NCBI GenBank assembly: GCA_036925085.1
Contig: JAUPFP010000098.1
Coordinates: forward strand, 82,501 to 146,500
DNA length: 64,000 nucleotides
Direction: 5' to 3'
DNA from: Brachycybe producta
Lineage: Eukaryota; Arthropoda; Diplopoda; Playtdesmida; Andrognathidae
Positions 1 through 9,654 of this stretch are shown here, one piece after another. The position numbers and the translations under genes are program-made. Each line of letters begins with the position of its first letter. Positions within the stretch are counted from its first letter, which is position 1. The notes under the pieces were generated by a model, which saw only the letters and a list, made by a program, of their open reading frames with translations, was not told the DNA's origin and did not search any database.

Positions 1-181
1 AAACTAATTTTACTAAAGTTTTTTAAAAGTTTTTTAAGGTCAAAAGACGAAAAAAGCGCGAAGATTCGAGTTTTCGAATGACGAATATTTCTCAAGATTC
101 GCGGAATTCGACGATTCGAATGTCGACCATCCCTAAAAACAATAAAACTTAAGTGCAAAGTTTCCTTTCATGAATTTCAAC
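1..181. other. Unassigned AT-rich flank
   Basis: No open frame or recognisable repeat. It holds several short TTCGAA/ATTCG motifs on both strands, which suggests a decayed palindromic repeat, but I cannot place it in a family. Confidence 0.4.
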
Positions 182-580
182 TTAAGAGCCTAGATACAGC
201 GTTTAGTTCAAAATTTCTTGGATTGTAGGCGCTGCGATCATTTTTGATAGAAAAACGGTTTTTTAACGTTTTTTCTCCAGGTTTCGAGTCACATAATTCA
301 TAGAAAAATTAATTTCGCGTGTTAAGCTTATAAAAAAGAATACATCGTGAAGCCACTAGATTTATGCACCTGCTATTTTTATGTGATTGTTCTAAGTCAT
401 TTAAAATGGGAGTTCTTCAAATGTTTGGGTGACGGCAATTTGGTCATAAGTAGGGTCAACGGTTTCAACGATATCATTTGCACAATAATTTTTTTTTTGA
501 GATTGAAATACACAACAAAAAACATTCTCAATTTTTCAAATTTAAAATTATGCAGATTGTTATTTAGTAGAGCTTTATAC

Positions 581-755
581 ACAGGCATTTAGAAATCGGG
601 ACCAACACAAGTTGGCTCCGCCCTTTTTATGACGACCGGAACTTCTAATTGGTTTGTTGTGTGGTTCGATGTTGAAATGAGCAGAGACATCAGACGTCAG
701 ACTACTTAACAACCAATTAGAAGTTGCGTTCGTCATAAAAAGGCGAAAGCCCGGG
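581..755 (+). repeat. Foldback family F, copy F1, right arm incomplete
   Basis: It starts ACAGGCATTTAGAAATCGGG and continues through TTGGCTCCGCCC, matching copy F2 at 2418-2625. The right arm (AACCAATTAGAAGTTG ... AAAAAGGCG) is recognisable but breaks off at CCCGGGGAGT. It is nested in hAT element D1, which itself sits in A1. Confidence 0.65.
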
Positions 756-756
756 G

Positions 757-905
757 AGTAGCAGACAACAAAAGATCCTTAAAACTGTAAAGGTTCTTAA
801 GAGAGGAACTTGTGAGGAAAAGAACGGGACTAATTTGTTCCCTTCCTCCCGAACCAGAGTATAATTAGTGGCCTAGCCAACCACTTTCTGATCACCCGAA
901 AGACA
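757..905 (+). repeat. Dispersed repeat G fragment, LTR-like
   Basis: The stretch GACAACAAAAGATC through GTGAGGA, CCTCCCGAACC and CCAACCACTTTCTGATC matches 5756-6015 in the opposite orientation and 7870-8180 in the same orientation. I read it as a fragment of a retroelement terminal region. No coding part is attached. Confidence 0.4.
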
Positions 906-1670
906 GCTACGATATTTTTGACAATTCTATTCACCCCATGAATGTGGTTCGTTACAATATCACATGAATCGTGCTTAAATCTGACACAGCATGAAATATA
1001 AAGCAGCAAAAAGAATATGCATTTTCATAAAACCGTTGACCCTAGTCATAAGGGACTTAACATGGAGTTAAAAAAACGTAAGATTTTGAACCTTGTTTAA
1101 AAATTGCAGGACCTTTCAGAATTTCGAAACAAGAATCATTGTGAAGGCAATAAACACATTAAGTACATGTTAATTTTTTTTTTATTCTAAATCATTTTAA
1201 TGAGAGTTCTTCTAACGTTTGTGGGACGGTGTTTTGCTCCTATGGGACTAAACATGGTGTTAAAAAATGTACGATTTTAAACGTTATTAAAAAAAATAGA
1301 AAGACCTTTTCAAAATTTATAAAAAGGAAACATCGTGAAGCCAATACATGAAAATATATTCTAATTATTTTGTTATTGTTCTAAATCATTTTAACGAGTT
1401 TTTAAGTGTTTGTGGGACGGTTTTTGATCCAATGAGATTTAACATGGAGTTAAAAAACGAACGATTTTGAACCTTGTTTAAAAATAGAAGGACCTTTTCA
1501 AAAATTATATAAATCGAGCCCGTAAAGATCAATACTTTTTGCGCTTTCCTGTATTTTAATTACGCGATTGTGAGGCGATTTCTTTCAAGTTTAGTAACAC
1601 AACATAAGAACAATTATTTGTCTCGTTGTCTTCTGCTCAAAACAAGATGGACGTGGATCTAGGCTCTTAA

Positions 1671-2417
1671 AGCTTCTATTTATATTTTAGCGGTTCATAT
1701 TAAATGTATAAATGAACCACTGAACTAACCACTATATCGATTTTACAAGCACACCTTTTGTAAGCAATTCGCAAATGTTTAAATGCAAATTTTTTTTTTT
1801 TTTTGGTTTGGAAATTTTCCAATCAATATAAAAAAAATCCATACATTTACAATTGATTTAAACGAGTAATACTGAGGTCTTATCAGCTGATTCTCCCACA
1901 ATCCTATTTTTAACCTCGCTTCCCACATCCCGTCTTCCCTTATCACAAAGCCAGTCATTATAATGTTGAATACATTTCCCAACAATAGAACATCCACTGA
2001 ACCAGTAACATCACTTATGACGTCATCTAGTCGCCTGAATACATTTCAGTTTCTCCTTTTTTTTCCCCAATTCAGTCTTACATATAATGTATATAACAAA
2101 ACCTAATAAAAACTTGTTATATTTATGATACACACAACAAAACTACATATTCAAGCTTAGACAAAAGATGGAAGAAAAAAAAAATCAGCAGCAGAAAAAA
2201 AAAAACGCACAAAACATAAAAAGTAAAATACCCACCCAAAATAGATCCTCAAGACAACAAAATAGAATAATCAATAGAATAATCCCTATTCTTTTTTTTT
2301 TTTTTTTTCTTCAAGAATCTGCAAAGAGAAATAGAAAACGACTACAGTTATTAAGAGTTTTTTTTAACAATAGGTGGCAAATAGACACAGATACAGTTAT
2401 GATGGGAGAATATTTTA
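1671..2417. other. Unassigned AT-rich spacer
   Basis: No exon-like block. It has homopolymer T and A runs (about 1788-1804 and 2174-2210) that produce meaningless short open frames rich in lysine and asparagine. No repeat family was recognised. Confidence 0.4.
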
Positions 2418-2632
2418 CTACAGGCGTTTAGAAATCGGGACGAACACAAGTTGGCTCCGCCCTTTTGATGATGACCGGGAACTTCTAATTGATTTGTTGT
2501 GTGGTTAGATGTTGAAAAGGGCGGAGCATGTGACGTCAGACTACATAACCAACCAATTAGAAGTTGCCGGTCGGCATAAAAAGGGCGGAGCCAACTTGTG
2601 TTCGTCCCGATTTCTAAGTGCCTGTTATTTTA
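2411..2632 (+). repeat. Foldback family F, copy F2
   Basis: A palindromic element of about 205 bp (2418-2625) opens with ACAGGCGTTTAGAAATCGGG and closes with CCCGATTTCTAAGTGCCTGT. The arms are about 75 bp, including the AAGTTGGCTCCGCCCTTTT box and its complement. Both flanks carry TATTTTA (2411-2417 and 2626-2632), a probable target duplication. The central arms (CTAATTG...TTGT and AACCAATTAGAAGTTG, with GTGACGTCAGAC) resemble the inner palindrome of family H, so F and H probably share ancestry. Confidence 0.75.
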
Positions 2633-2938
2633 ATAGCCTATATACACCTCCATTTTGTTGTTTTGAGCAGATGAAAACGTGACAAATGAGTGTTACTGTA
2701 TGGCTGTTGCTAAACTTGCAAGAAATACTCTCACAATCGCTCAATGAAGATACAGTAAAGTGCAAAGTTCAATAGAAAGTATTGTTCATTAAGTGGTCGT
2801 TTTATATAAATTTTGAAAAGGTGTTTCTAATGTATTTTTAAATAAGGTTCAAGATCGTTCGTTTTTTTTAACTCCATGTTAAATCCCATAGGACGAAAAC
2901 CCGTCCCACAAACATTTGAAGAACTCTCGTTTTTGGAA
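2633..2938 (-). mobile_element. Family A fragment A2, reverse orientation
   Basis: It begins TAGCCTATATACACCTCCAT, the inverse of the family A right end, and runs through GAGCAGATGAAAACG...GACAAATGAGTGTTAC to one module. It then stops at GAAGAACTCTCG, where family C copy C1 begins. TTAA is lost on the left side. Confidence 0.65.
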
Positions 2939-2939
2939 T

Positions 2940-3248
2940 AAACTTCCAAAAACAAAAGTCTCCCTACCCCAGTTTTGTGGCAAAGGTTGTCACCTCACAT
3001 TTCCATAATTCCTTATTCAAATACATTGACATACATCCTTATTGATATTCAACTCAATACAACCTTAATAACCTTAATAATATGAAAATGAAGTGACTTT
3101 TCCTGAGTCACCAAACGCCGCCATTTAAAAAAAAATGGCGTCGTTTGGTGACTCAGGAAAAGTCACTTCATTTTCAATTTTTTTATGGTTTTAATGACTG
3201 AATATTTCGAAAAGGTATTACTGGAGGTAATGGTCACTTTAAGCAAAA
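2940..3248 (+). repeat. Family C foldback copy C1 with 43-bp palindrome core
   Basis: It shares CTCCCTACCCC...GTGGCAAAGGTTGTCACCTCACATTTCC and the end TACTGGAGGTAATGGTCACTTTAA with C2 and C3. Its core is a near-perfect hairpin: arms 3084-3126 and 3133-3175, 43 bp each with one mismatch, built on GTGACTTTTCCTGAGTCACC. The right end abuts TTAA. It is much shorter than C2 and C3, so it is internally deleted. Confidence 0.7.
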
Positions 3249-3418
3249 TTACACATGGTTTTATTTTCATTTTTGCCTACAATAAAAGTGTCAATTTCTT
3301 TTGCTAGCGAGCAAAAATTAAAAAAACAAAACATTGTCTAGTTTTCATTTTTTCTTTCCACATTGTGTAATTTTAAATTTTTTTTAAAAAAACATCAGTT
3401 TTAGATTGTTCATCAAAA

Positions 3419-4044
3419 GGGTCACTACAGCTACCAAAAAATAGGGGGACAAAATATAGACCTTCTTTGTCACTTTCTCGTCCCTACAGCTAAAAAAATA
3501 ACCCTTTCTCCCTAACCTAACCGAACCTTACCTAATGAAACCTTACCGAATCTTACCTTAACGATCCTAACCAAAAAGTCCGGATACTAACCGAACCTAA
3601 CCGATCCTAACCAAACCTAACCGATCTTAAACGAACCTAACCGATCCTAACCGCAATCCTAACCGAACCTAACCGATCCTAACCGCAATCCTAACCGATC
3701 CTAACCAAACCTAACTGAACCTTACCGATCGTAACCAAACCTAACTGAACCTTACCGATCGTAACCAAACCTAACTGAACCTTACCGATCGTAACCAAAC
3801 CTAACTGAACCTTACCGAACATAATGAAACCTAATCGAACATAATGAAACCTAACTGAACAGAATGTAATCTAAACTAAACATATTGATAAATAAAAAAT
3901 CCTATATTTTTTGGTAGCTGTAGTGACCCTTGTAGCTGTAGTGACCCTGGTAGCTGTAGTGAGCCTGGTAGCTGTAGTGAGCCTGGTAGCTGTAGTGACC
4001 CAGTTAGCTGTAGTGACCCAGTTAGCTGTAGTAAGTCAGTTCCT
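3419..4044. repeat. TIR-bounded element with satellite interior (CCTAACC array and 18-bp array)
   Basis: GGGTCACTACAGCTACCAAA at 3419 is repeated inverted near 3903-3930 (TTTTTTGGTAGCTGTAGTGACC). Between them (about 3511-3862) is a degenerate CCTAACC-based array, including a 30-bp higher-order unit (GTAACCAAACCTAACTGAAC plus ten bases) repeated three to four times at 3710-3810. On the right the terminal repeat is itself amplified as seven copies of the 18-mer TAGCTGTAGTGACCCTGG (3915-4040). No coding capacity; the 18-mer array gives a spurious LQLPGS-repeat frame on the minus strand. Confidence 0.7.
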
Positions 4045-4047
4045 TCC

Positions 4048-4740
4048 AACCGTTTCCCTCTGCAATTTAATATCATGGGGTTCTTAGATGGGGAGAGAAC
4101 AACATAATGTTCACCTTGAGAAAAAAGAGGTTCATTTAAATTTATATAAATTCCGATAGCCTAGTTAGACCTATATTAGAATATTGTTCACCAATTTGGA
4201 ATCCATTTAGAAGTAACTCAAAACATGAAATAGAAATGGTACACCATAGAGCTGCAAGATTTGTGAAAGGAAGATATATGTATACCGACAGTGTATCATC
4301 AATGCTCCAGGAACTACAATGGGAATCATTAACAGCCAGCAGAAATGAACAAAGCCTTGCCCTATTCGGACGGTTGCTGACTGATGATAACATTGCTCTG
4401 CTCAATGGCTTATTAACTAGAAATCCCCGTAAGGGTAGACAAGGCCATTCATAGGCCATCAAAGAATTAACTGCTAGAACTGATGTATATTTCTGGTCTT
4501 TTTTCCCAAATGTTATTTGACTATGGAATTCTCTTCCAGTAGATAGCCCTTTGTTAGGATGTATTATTCTGTTTAAATGACAGTAGTTTATGAATGGGAG
4601 CAATCCCCCTGCCACATGGCTTTCGAGCTGATTGCAGGTGTACTGAGTTGAATTGAATGTGCTTACACGTTTTTGTCCTTGTTTGTATAGCGTTACAAAT
4701 TACACATACAGTGACAGACAGACTTGGCTTAATATATATA
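4048..4740 (-). mobile_element. Family H Helitron-like element H0, split by a LINE fragment
   Basis: CTCTGCAATTTAATATCATG, the GGGTTCTTAGATGGGG box and the AAATTTATATAAATTCCGA box match other H copies. They are interrupted after TTCCGA (about 4155) by LINE sequence and resume at TGTGCTTACACG (about 4660). The segment ends GACTTGGCTTAATATATATA, directly abutting copy H1. Confidence 0.65.
4156..4655 (+). pseudogene. LINE (CR1/jockey-like) 3' end fragment
   Basis: The plus-strand frame reads as the C-terminal end of a non-LTR retrotransposon polymerase: a PILEYCS-IWNP-like stretch, EMVHHRAARFVKGRY, SVSSMLQELQWESL and a tail of short hydrophobic residues. The RAARFV...Y...SV..ML..L.W..L pattern also occurs in the LINE copy at 42600-44200. 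There is no reverse transcriptase core and the frame closes after about 72 residues. The tail GAGTTGAATTGAATG is a short-unit 3' tail typical of CR1/L2-type LINEs. It is 5'-truncated and inserted into H0. Confidence 0.75.
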
Positions 4741-5068
4741 ACTAGTGGGGTAACCCATCATAAATGACGGGAGGCTTTTTTACTCCTTTCATTTCAATTT
4801 CAGCCACCCCTCCCACTTTTCCCCCTCCACATTTCTCTCTCTCCCCCTCTACACTTTCCAACCTTTTCCCCCTCTCCAATTTAATATCATAGGGTTCTTG
4901 GATGAGAAGGGTGCAACATATAGTTAGTTGACTTTGAGAGAAAAAAAAGCTGTTCATTTCTTGATTTATTTAAATTTATATAAATTCCGACGTGCTTCAA
5001 GGTTTTTGTACAGCGTTACTGCACACACACACACAGACCTGGGATACATATAATAATATATATAAAAC
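4741..5068 (-). mobile_element. Family H copy H1, internally deleted
   Basis: It starts ACTAGTGGGGTAACCCATCA with the hairpin ATAAATGACGGG, then jumps to the TTTTTTACTCCTTTCATTTC box, showing an internal deletion of the palindrome. It ends in a CA tract and ATATAATAATATATATAA. On the reverse strand it ends hairpin-TTACCCCACTAG. It is head to tail with H0. Confidence 0.75.
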
Positions 5069-5755
5069 ACTGAAACAACATGTTTATCATGAATTTATAA
5101 AATTTACAATGAGCATAATTATACATGCACTAAGCATATGTTGACATTTTGTGAAATACCAGTAACTGATGGTGTATTCTTTAGCCTGTAGCATGTTCTT
5201 GCAATGCTTGTGATTTACTTTGCCATTGGTCAAAACCTGACTTCCATCTATGCAAACGTTTTTAACAATGTAAAAGTTACGAGCTATTTACTGGTCACAT
5301 CATCAACAGTAATTCCTTATCCTGGATTCTTCAATGGGTGGCAACGGACGTATGAATTCATCTTTCTCGAAACTTGCCCGATTAGATGTAAAATTCCATT
5401 TTCGAGGAAATAACCAAAAGCAAGCTCTTTTTCAATGTGTTTATTTAACGCAGTGAATCCTGATGACCACTGAGGAACACTGGCTTATGCAGGAAAATAG
5501 AATTTGCATTTGAACAGATATGTTTTGAGCAAGATGGAGCATCCATTTGTAAGTCCTTTGCCACCCATCAGTTACTGTTAAGGATGTGGCCTGCAAAGAG
5601 CCTGGGACCTTAACATCCTTTAAAACATTTGAGAGTGTTGGCGAGGAAGGTTTACAAGAGTGGAATTCGGTTTCCGACCATTCACAAACTAAATCGCTAA
5701 AGTGTGGCCTCTTGAAAATAAAATAAAGTTTAACAAGTTAGATCTATCTGTGTCA
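5069..5755. other. Unassigned region, possible decayed transposon
   Basis: A direct/inverted motif around GATGGGTGGCAAAGGAC and GGGTGGCAACGGACGT (about 5335-5350, and inverted near 5560-5577) suggests a repeat. The reverse strand gives only short broken frames. No family recognised. Confidence 0.3.
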
Positions 5756-6015
5756 ACTTGTCAAGAAAATGCCCAAGCATTGCAAGTGTAACGAACCACG
5801 TTTCAGAGGGGAGCAGAACTAACTCAGGGCTACAGTTCGCTCTATTTGGGTGGACTGAATGTGGTTGGCTAAACCACTTATTCTACTTTGGTTCGGGAGG
5901 AAGGGAACCAACCAGTCCATTTTGTTTCCTCACAAGTTCCTTTCTCAAGTACGTTTACTTGCAGCTTAAAAGATCTTTTTCGCTGTCTGTTACTCCTCAG
6001 GCTCGTGCCTGAAAC
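5756..6015 (-). repeat. Dispersed repeat G copy G2
   Basis: The inverse of G1: it contains GTGGTTGGCTAAACCACTT, GGTTCGGGAGGAAGGGAAC, CCTCACAAGTTCCTTTCTCA and AAAAGATC. Coding potential is absent. The G family may be a retroelement leader or LTR. Confidence 0.4.
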
Positions 6016-6226
6016 GCAAAAATGTTAAAGTTCCTCGTTTGCACATAGTAACAGTTTATTTTCTGTTTCCAAAATTCTCTGATTTGTACGCAAAAACACG
6101 GATTTATATACACAAGAAAAGGATTTTGAGAAGACGTTCTCGGAATCCTCTAATTGATTACTTACAAAAATAAAAAAAATTAAACCAATCACAACAATCG
6201 ACCAGTGGTCAGCAAAAATATCAAAT

Positions 6227-6530
6227 ACTAGTGGAGTAACCCATCATAAATGACGGGAGCAAAATTCACAGGCAATTGTTCCCTGCATTAGAATTTCTTT
6301 TAATCCGCCCTTTCACGATGTCAGACCAAGTAACAAACCAATTAGAAATTGATAATGTTCATAAAAAGGCGGAGCAAAAGAACTTCTATCCCCTCCCCTT
6401 TTTTATATCTTATGCGTGTCGTTTTTTTCATTTTTTTACTCTTTTCATTTCAATTTCAGTCACCCCTCCCACTTTTTCCCCATCCACGTTTCTCTCTCTC
6501 CCCCTCTCTACACTTTCCAACCTTTTATTT
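6227..6530 (-). mobile_element. Family H copy H2, truncated
   Basis: It begins ACTAGTGGAGTAACCCATCA, then the ATAAATGACGGG hairpin, the CACAGGCAATTG palindrome arms (TTAGAATTTCTTTTAATCC, CAGACCAAGTAACAAACC) and the ACTCTTTTCATTTCAATTTC box. It breaks off at CTACACTTTCCAACCTTTT, where a D-family fragment starts. Confidence 0.75.
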
Positions 6531-6532
6531 TT

Positions 6533-6873
6533 GTAATACAGTTGACAATTTCTTTGTTGCTTCTTTGGAAGTATTCCCAGTAGCACATTTTAAATTATCT
6601 TGCAGTTCTTAAATGACTGAAAATTTGTTCAATTTCTTGAACTAAAATAGAAAAATCCTAATTTTTCTAGAAAAAAAGTGTTATATATGCCCTTAACATG
6701 TAAAATTTCTAAAATATGCATGCAAAATACAAATACCCTTAAATATGCAATTATATGCAAAATAAAACTAGTATTATTCCACTTCATATCACATGAATCG
6801 TGCTTAAATCTGACACAGCATGAAATATAAAGCAGCAAAAAAAATATGCATTTTCCTAAAACCGTTGACCCTA
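6533..6873 (+). mobile_element. hAT-like family D fragment D2, right half only
   Basis: It matches the right half of D3: CAGTTGACAATTTCTTTG, GGAAGTATTCCCAGTAGCAC, the ATATGCATGCAAAATAC stretch, and a terminus AAACCGTTGACCCTA. The left half and the left target duplication are missing, so it is truncated at its junction with H2. Confidence 0.7.
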
Positions 6874-6946
6874 ATTATAATAAGTAGAAAAAATTAAGAG
6901 TTGAAATCATAAGTAAATTTTCATATAAAATTCTAAATATGTATAT

Positions 6947-7618
6947 TGTGAGCTTTTGAGGACAACCTTATAATTTTTACCAACTTATTATGATGTTTTC
7001 TATAGTTCATTTCCTCTCCTGATCGCGCGGTGACCGCACGGAGGAAATTTAAGCTATAGAAGTAGTGGATGGTGATCGATTGTGATCATCCTTCTGTGTA
7101 GGGGTATAATCTGTGCAAAAGGATGGTGACCACCACTTCTGGCCACCATTGATGTACATCTTTTGTTGCTAGAAGATGTTGTAGCTCCTCCAGGATCTGT
7201 ATGTCTCCTTGCCTTGTGGTGTCTCCGGCTTCTCTAGAGAAGGATTAGTTTCCAGACAAATAGACAATGCAGTTTCTCATTATAAAAACTTTATTCATTC
7301 TTGTCCAGAAACATCAAGATTACGAGAATGAATGTTTGATACTAAAGGTGTGTCCATGAGCCTATTATGTGATATGGATAAAGATCTATGTAGTACAAAG
7401 CCAGGGCAAAAAGAGTGAGCAAAGAACAAAGAGGAACATGGTCTTTTTATACCTTGGACCTGTGTACACCTACGAGGTGTAACCAGGTCCAAGTGACCAT
7501 GGTCCTAAGAGTATCAATCTACTACTTGAGCATGAGTCAGAGACGGAGGGAGGGACAGTTATGAGTTGTTTACCCCAGGCTATGGTTTTGGCGGGATCAC
7601 GAGTTACTGGGTGTTACA
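6947..7618 (-). mobile_element. Solo LTR, family R copy R1
   Basis: It aligns along its length with R2 (14687-15386). Read on the minus strand it begins TGTAACACCCAG and ends CAAAAGCTCACA, with a TATA box in AAGGTATAAAAAGACC and an AATAAA in GAATGAATAAAG, which is the LTR promoter then polyadenylation order. No internal retroelement sequence is attached on either side, so it is a solo LTR. The TATATA-rich target prevents a firm duplication call. Confidence 0.7.
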
Positions 7619-7642
7619 ACATATTAAGCCCTGTCTTGATAT

Positions 7643-7835
7643 ATATGAGCCATTCCACACTAATTCACCCAAAATTTAAAATTGTGTTGCTTGATTATCA
7701 CAGATGTTAATGTAAAAAATAATAACACAACTAGAACATAAAAAATACTCTAACTTTTTTGTTTTTCAATCGGGCCATAATTTTTGGAGAATTAGCCCTT
7801 TGAAGTTTAAAATCAAGTTCAATCTTTCGCATCAA
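7643..7835 (+). repeat. Family E end fragment
   Basis: GAGCCATTCCACACTAATTC, CACAGATGTTAATGTAAAAA, CAACTAGAACATAAAAAATA and CATAATTTTTGGAGAATT match the left arm of the giant foldback at 46966-49142. Only the terminal 190 bp or so is present. Confidence 0.65.
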
Positions 7836-7869
7836 TAATTTTATCAACGAAATAAACTATTTAATATTT

Positions 7870-8180
7870 AAACTACCAGTGGTGTTTTATTCATTATTCC
7901 CTGTTGGATTATATTCTCACCTTCATCATTCCATTGCAGCTCTTCACCATTTGGATACTTCAAGTTCTCCAACAGGTGAAAACCTGCAACGACCTTTGTA
8001 AGTATACTCGCATTCTTCTCAAGGGTAAATTAAGGATGCAAGTCCGAGAGATACAGAGACAAAAGATTCTCAAGACTGTGAGAGTCTTAACCAGAGACTA
8101 GTGAGGACATTAAAATAGACGTTACATTGGTATAGTCCTCCCGGGCTGGCAGAATTGGTGACTCAACCAATTACCTTTAA
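7870..8180 (+). repeat. Dispersed repeat G copy G3
   Basis: It contains AGAGACAAAAGATTCTCAAG, CTAGTGAGGACATTAAAATA, GTCCTCCCGGGCTGGCAG and AACCAATTACC, paralleling G1. Upstream, CTCCAACAGGTGAAAACCTG gives a small palindrome. No coding content. Confidence 0.35.
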
Positions 8181-8224
8181 TATGAGTGCAAACTCGCTCG
8201 TACCATTTAAAAAGAGTAGATTCT

Positions 8225-8231
8225 ACCTGGG

Positions 8232-8273
<42 letters not shown>

Positions 8274-8645
8274 AGTAACAAAAACCATTGAGCACGTCGG
8301 AATTTATATAAATTTGAATAAATGAACCGTTTTTTTTTCTCAAGGTCAACTATATGTTGAACTCTTCCTTTGGAAAGTGTAGAAGGGGATAGAGAGAGAA
8401 AAGTGGGAGGGGTGAGGGGAAAAGTTTGGAAAGTGTAGAAGGGGAGAGAGAGAGAGAGAGAAAAGTGGGAGGGGTGAGGGGAAAAGTTTGGAAAGTGTAG
8501 AAGGGGGAGAGAGAGAGAGAGAAAAGTGGGAGGGGCGACTGAAATTGAAATGAAAGAAGTAAAAAAAAGAAAAAACGACGCGCATGCGCACAATTATTGC
8601 CTGTGAATTTTGCTCCCGTCATTTATGACAAGTTACCTCACTAGT
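8225..8645 (+). mobile_element. Family H copy H3 with TG tract and internal tandem amplification
   Basis: The plus orientation ends CTCCCGTCATTTATGACAAG...CACTAG. Near the left end is a (TG)n run (8236-8271). At 8372-8535 a 56-62-bp unit beginning GGAAAGTGTAGAAGGGG occurs three times with variable GA runs, so part of the element has been amplified. The three frames stay open through it only because of low complexity. Confidence 0.75.
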
Positions 8646-9180
8646 ATATATATATATATATATTAAGCCAGGTCTGTGTGTGTAACATAGGAATTTATAT
8701 AAATTTAACTAAATGAACCACTTTTTTTCACAAGGTCAACTATATGTTGCACATTCTCCATCCAAGAACCCCATGATATTAAATTGGAGAGGGGGGAAAT
8801 GGTTGGAAAATGTAGAGGGGGGAGAGAAAAAGGTGGATGGAGAAACAAGAGGGAGGGGTGACTGAAGTTGAAATGAAAGGAGTAAAAAAGTTACAAACAA
8901 CGTGCATGTGCACACCAGAGAAAATGAAAAACTCATTTACTCTTTCAAATATAAAAAGGGTAGGTGATAATAGAAGCAAAATTAAACTACAGTTTATCAC
9001 AGGCAATTGTGCCCAGCATTAGAATTTCTTTTGCTCAGCCCTTTTATGAACGTCATCAATTTCTAATTGGTTTGTTAATTGGTCTGACGTCATAAAAGGG
9101 CGGAGGAAAAGAAATTCTAATGCAGGGCACAATTACCTGTGAATTTTGCTCCCGTCATTTATGACGGGTTACCCCACTAG
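8646..9180 (+). mobile_element. Family H copy H4, near complete
   Basis: Starts with a TA tract and TTAAGCCAGGTCTGTGTGTG and ends with CCCGTCATTTATGACGGG-TTACCCCACTAG. The interior has the AATTTATATAAATTT box, the purine-rich strand (GGAGAGGGGGGAAATGG onward) and a long palindrome whose arms contain GGCAATTGTGCCCAGCATTA and CTCAGCCCTTTTATG, centred on the TAATTGGTTTGTTAATTGG region. An 8-bp stem followed by CTAG is how a Helitron 3' end looks. No Rep/helicase frame is present. Confidence 0.78.
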
Positions 9181-9572
9181 TATATAAATAGTCAAGAAGA
9201 CTGACGAGGAAAGAGAAAAGTTCATGAGGTGAAAGACGGAAGAGATTTTTCTCTAACATTGTCAATAACATACCTGTTACTAGGGACAATTTGATCAAGT
9301 GTCAAGTTTTATTTTATTTTGAGAAACCTACTTCAGTGCAAAAGAGAAAATCATTAAAAGCTAGGAAACCGTGGAACTTATAAATAAGCAATTTCTGGGT
9401 CAAGGAGGTAGAGAATTTGGAGGGAAAGGAAAAAAAAAACATGGTTGGAAGATTGAATCCTTATTGTTATGTGCAAAAAAAAAAGTATGAGATGGTAATC
9501 GAACATACAAGCAAAATGAGAAATAGAACGAACGCACGCACTACATAAAACATAGAACACACACAGGGCCAT
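9181..9572. other. Unassigned spacer
   Basis: No exon-like block or recognised repeat; A-rich runs and scattered short frames only. Confidence 0.35.
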
Positions 9573-9654
9573 GCGAAGAAAAAGCTTCGCCCAGGCAAAA
9601 TCTAAATATGGCGCCCCCCTCAAAAAAAAATAGTAATGATAATTTTTTTTTATT

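Larger units (their letters stand above)
443..1052 (+). mobile_element. hAT-like non-autonomous element D1 with 8-bp target duplication
   Basis: The element (451-1044) has inverted ends TAGGGTCAACGGTTT and AAACCGTTGACCCTA. It is flanked on both sides by the identical octamer GTCATAAG (443-450 and 1045-1052). An 8-bp duplication is the hallmark of hAT transposition. It interrupts the GGTCCTATGGGACTTAAC motif of family A, so it landed in an existing A copy. It contains foldback F1 and fragment G1. No transposase is visible. Confidence 0.82.
182..1670 (+). mobile_element. Family A foldback element, copy A1, TTAA-bounded, with nested hAT
   Basis: It begins TTAA-GAGCCTAGATAC and ends with the inverse, GATCTAGGCTC-TTAA. 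The interior is a direct reiteration of a module of about 190 bp. Each module carries CGTGAAGCCAATA, a CACGTGCTAATT-like stretch, TTCAAATGTTTG, a GACGGTTTTTGGTCC-like stretch and AACATGGAGTTAAAAAA. No long open frame is present, so the element is non-autonomous. The TTAA boundaries suggest a piggyBac-type mechanism, although the terminal bases do not match the usual piggyBac CCY start. It is split by a hAT-like insertion at 451-1044. The last terminus reads GGATCTAGGCTC, one base different from the consensus. Confidence 0.8.

Noticed and set aside
3511..3862. Telomere array
   Set aside because: CCTAACC units are degenerate, mixed with GAAC/GATC, form a 30-bp higher-order repeat, and lie between inverted ends far from any chromosome end.
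3876..4076. LQLPGS-repeat protein on the minus strand
   Set aside because: Translation of the 18-bp terminal-repeat array; no splice or domain support.
4142..4615. 157-codon minus-strand frame
   Set aside because: The plus strand here encodes the LINE C-terminal end with recognisable motifs; the minus frame is its shadow.
8207..8622. Phe/Ser/Pro-rich minus-strand frames up to 128 codons
   Set aside because: Pyrimidine-rich strand of family H with a TG tract; open in all three frames and repeated in every H copy.
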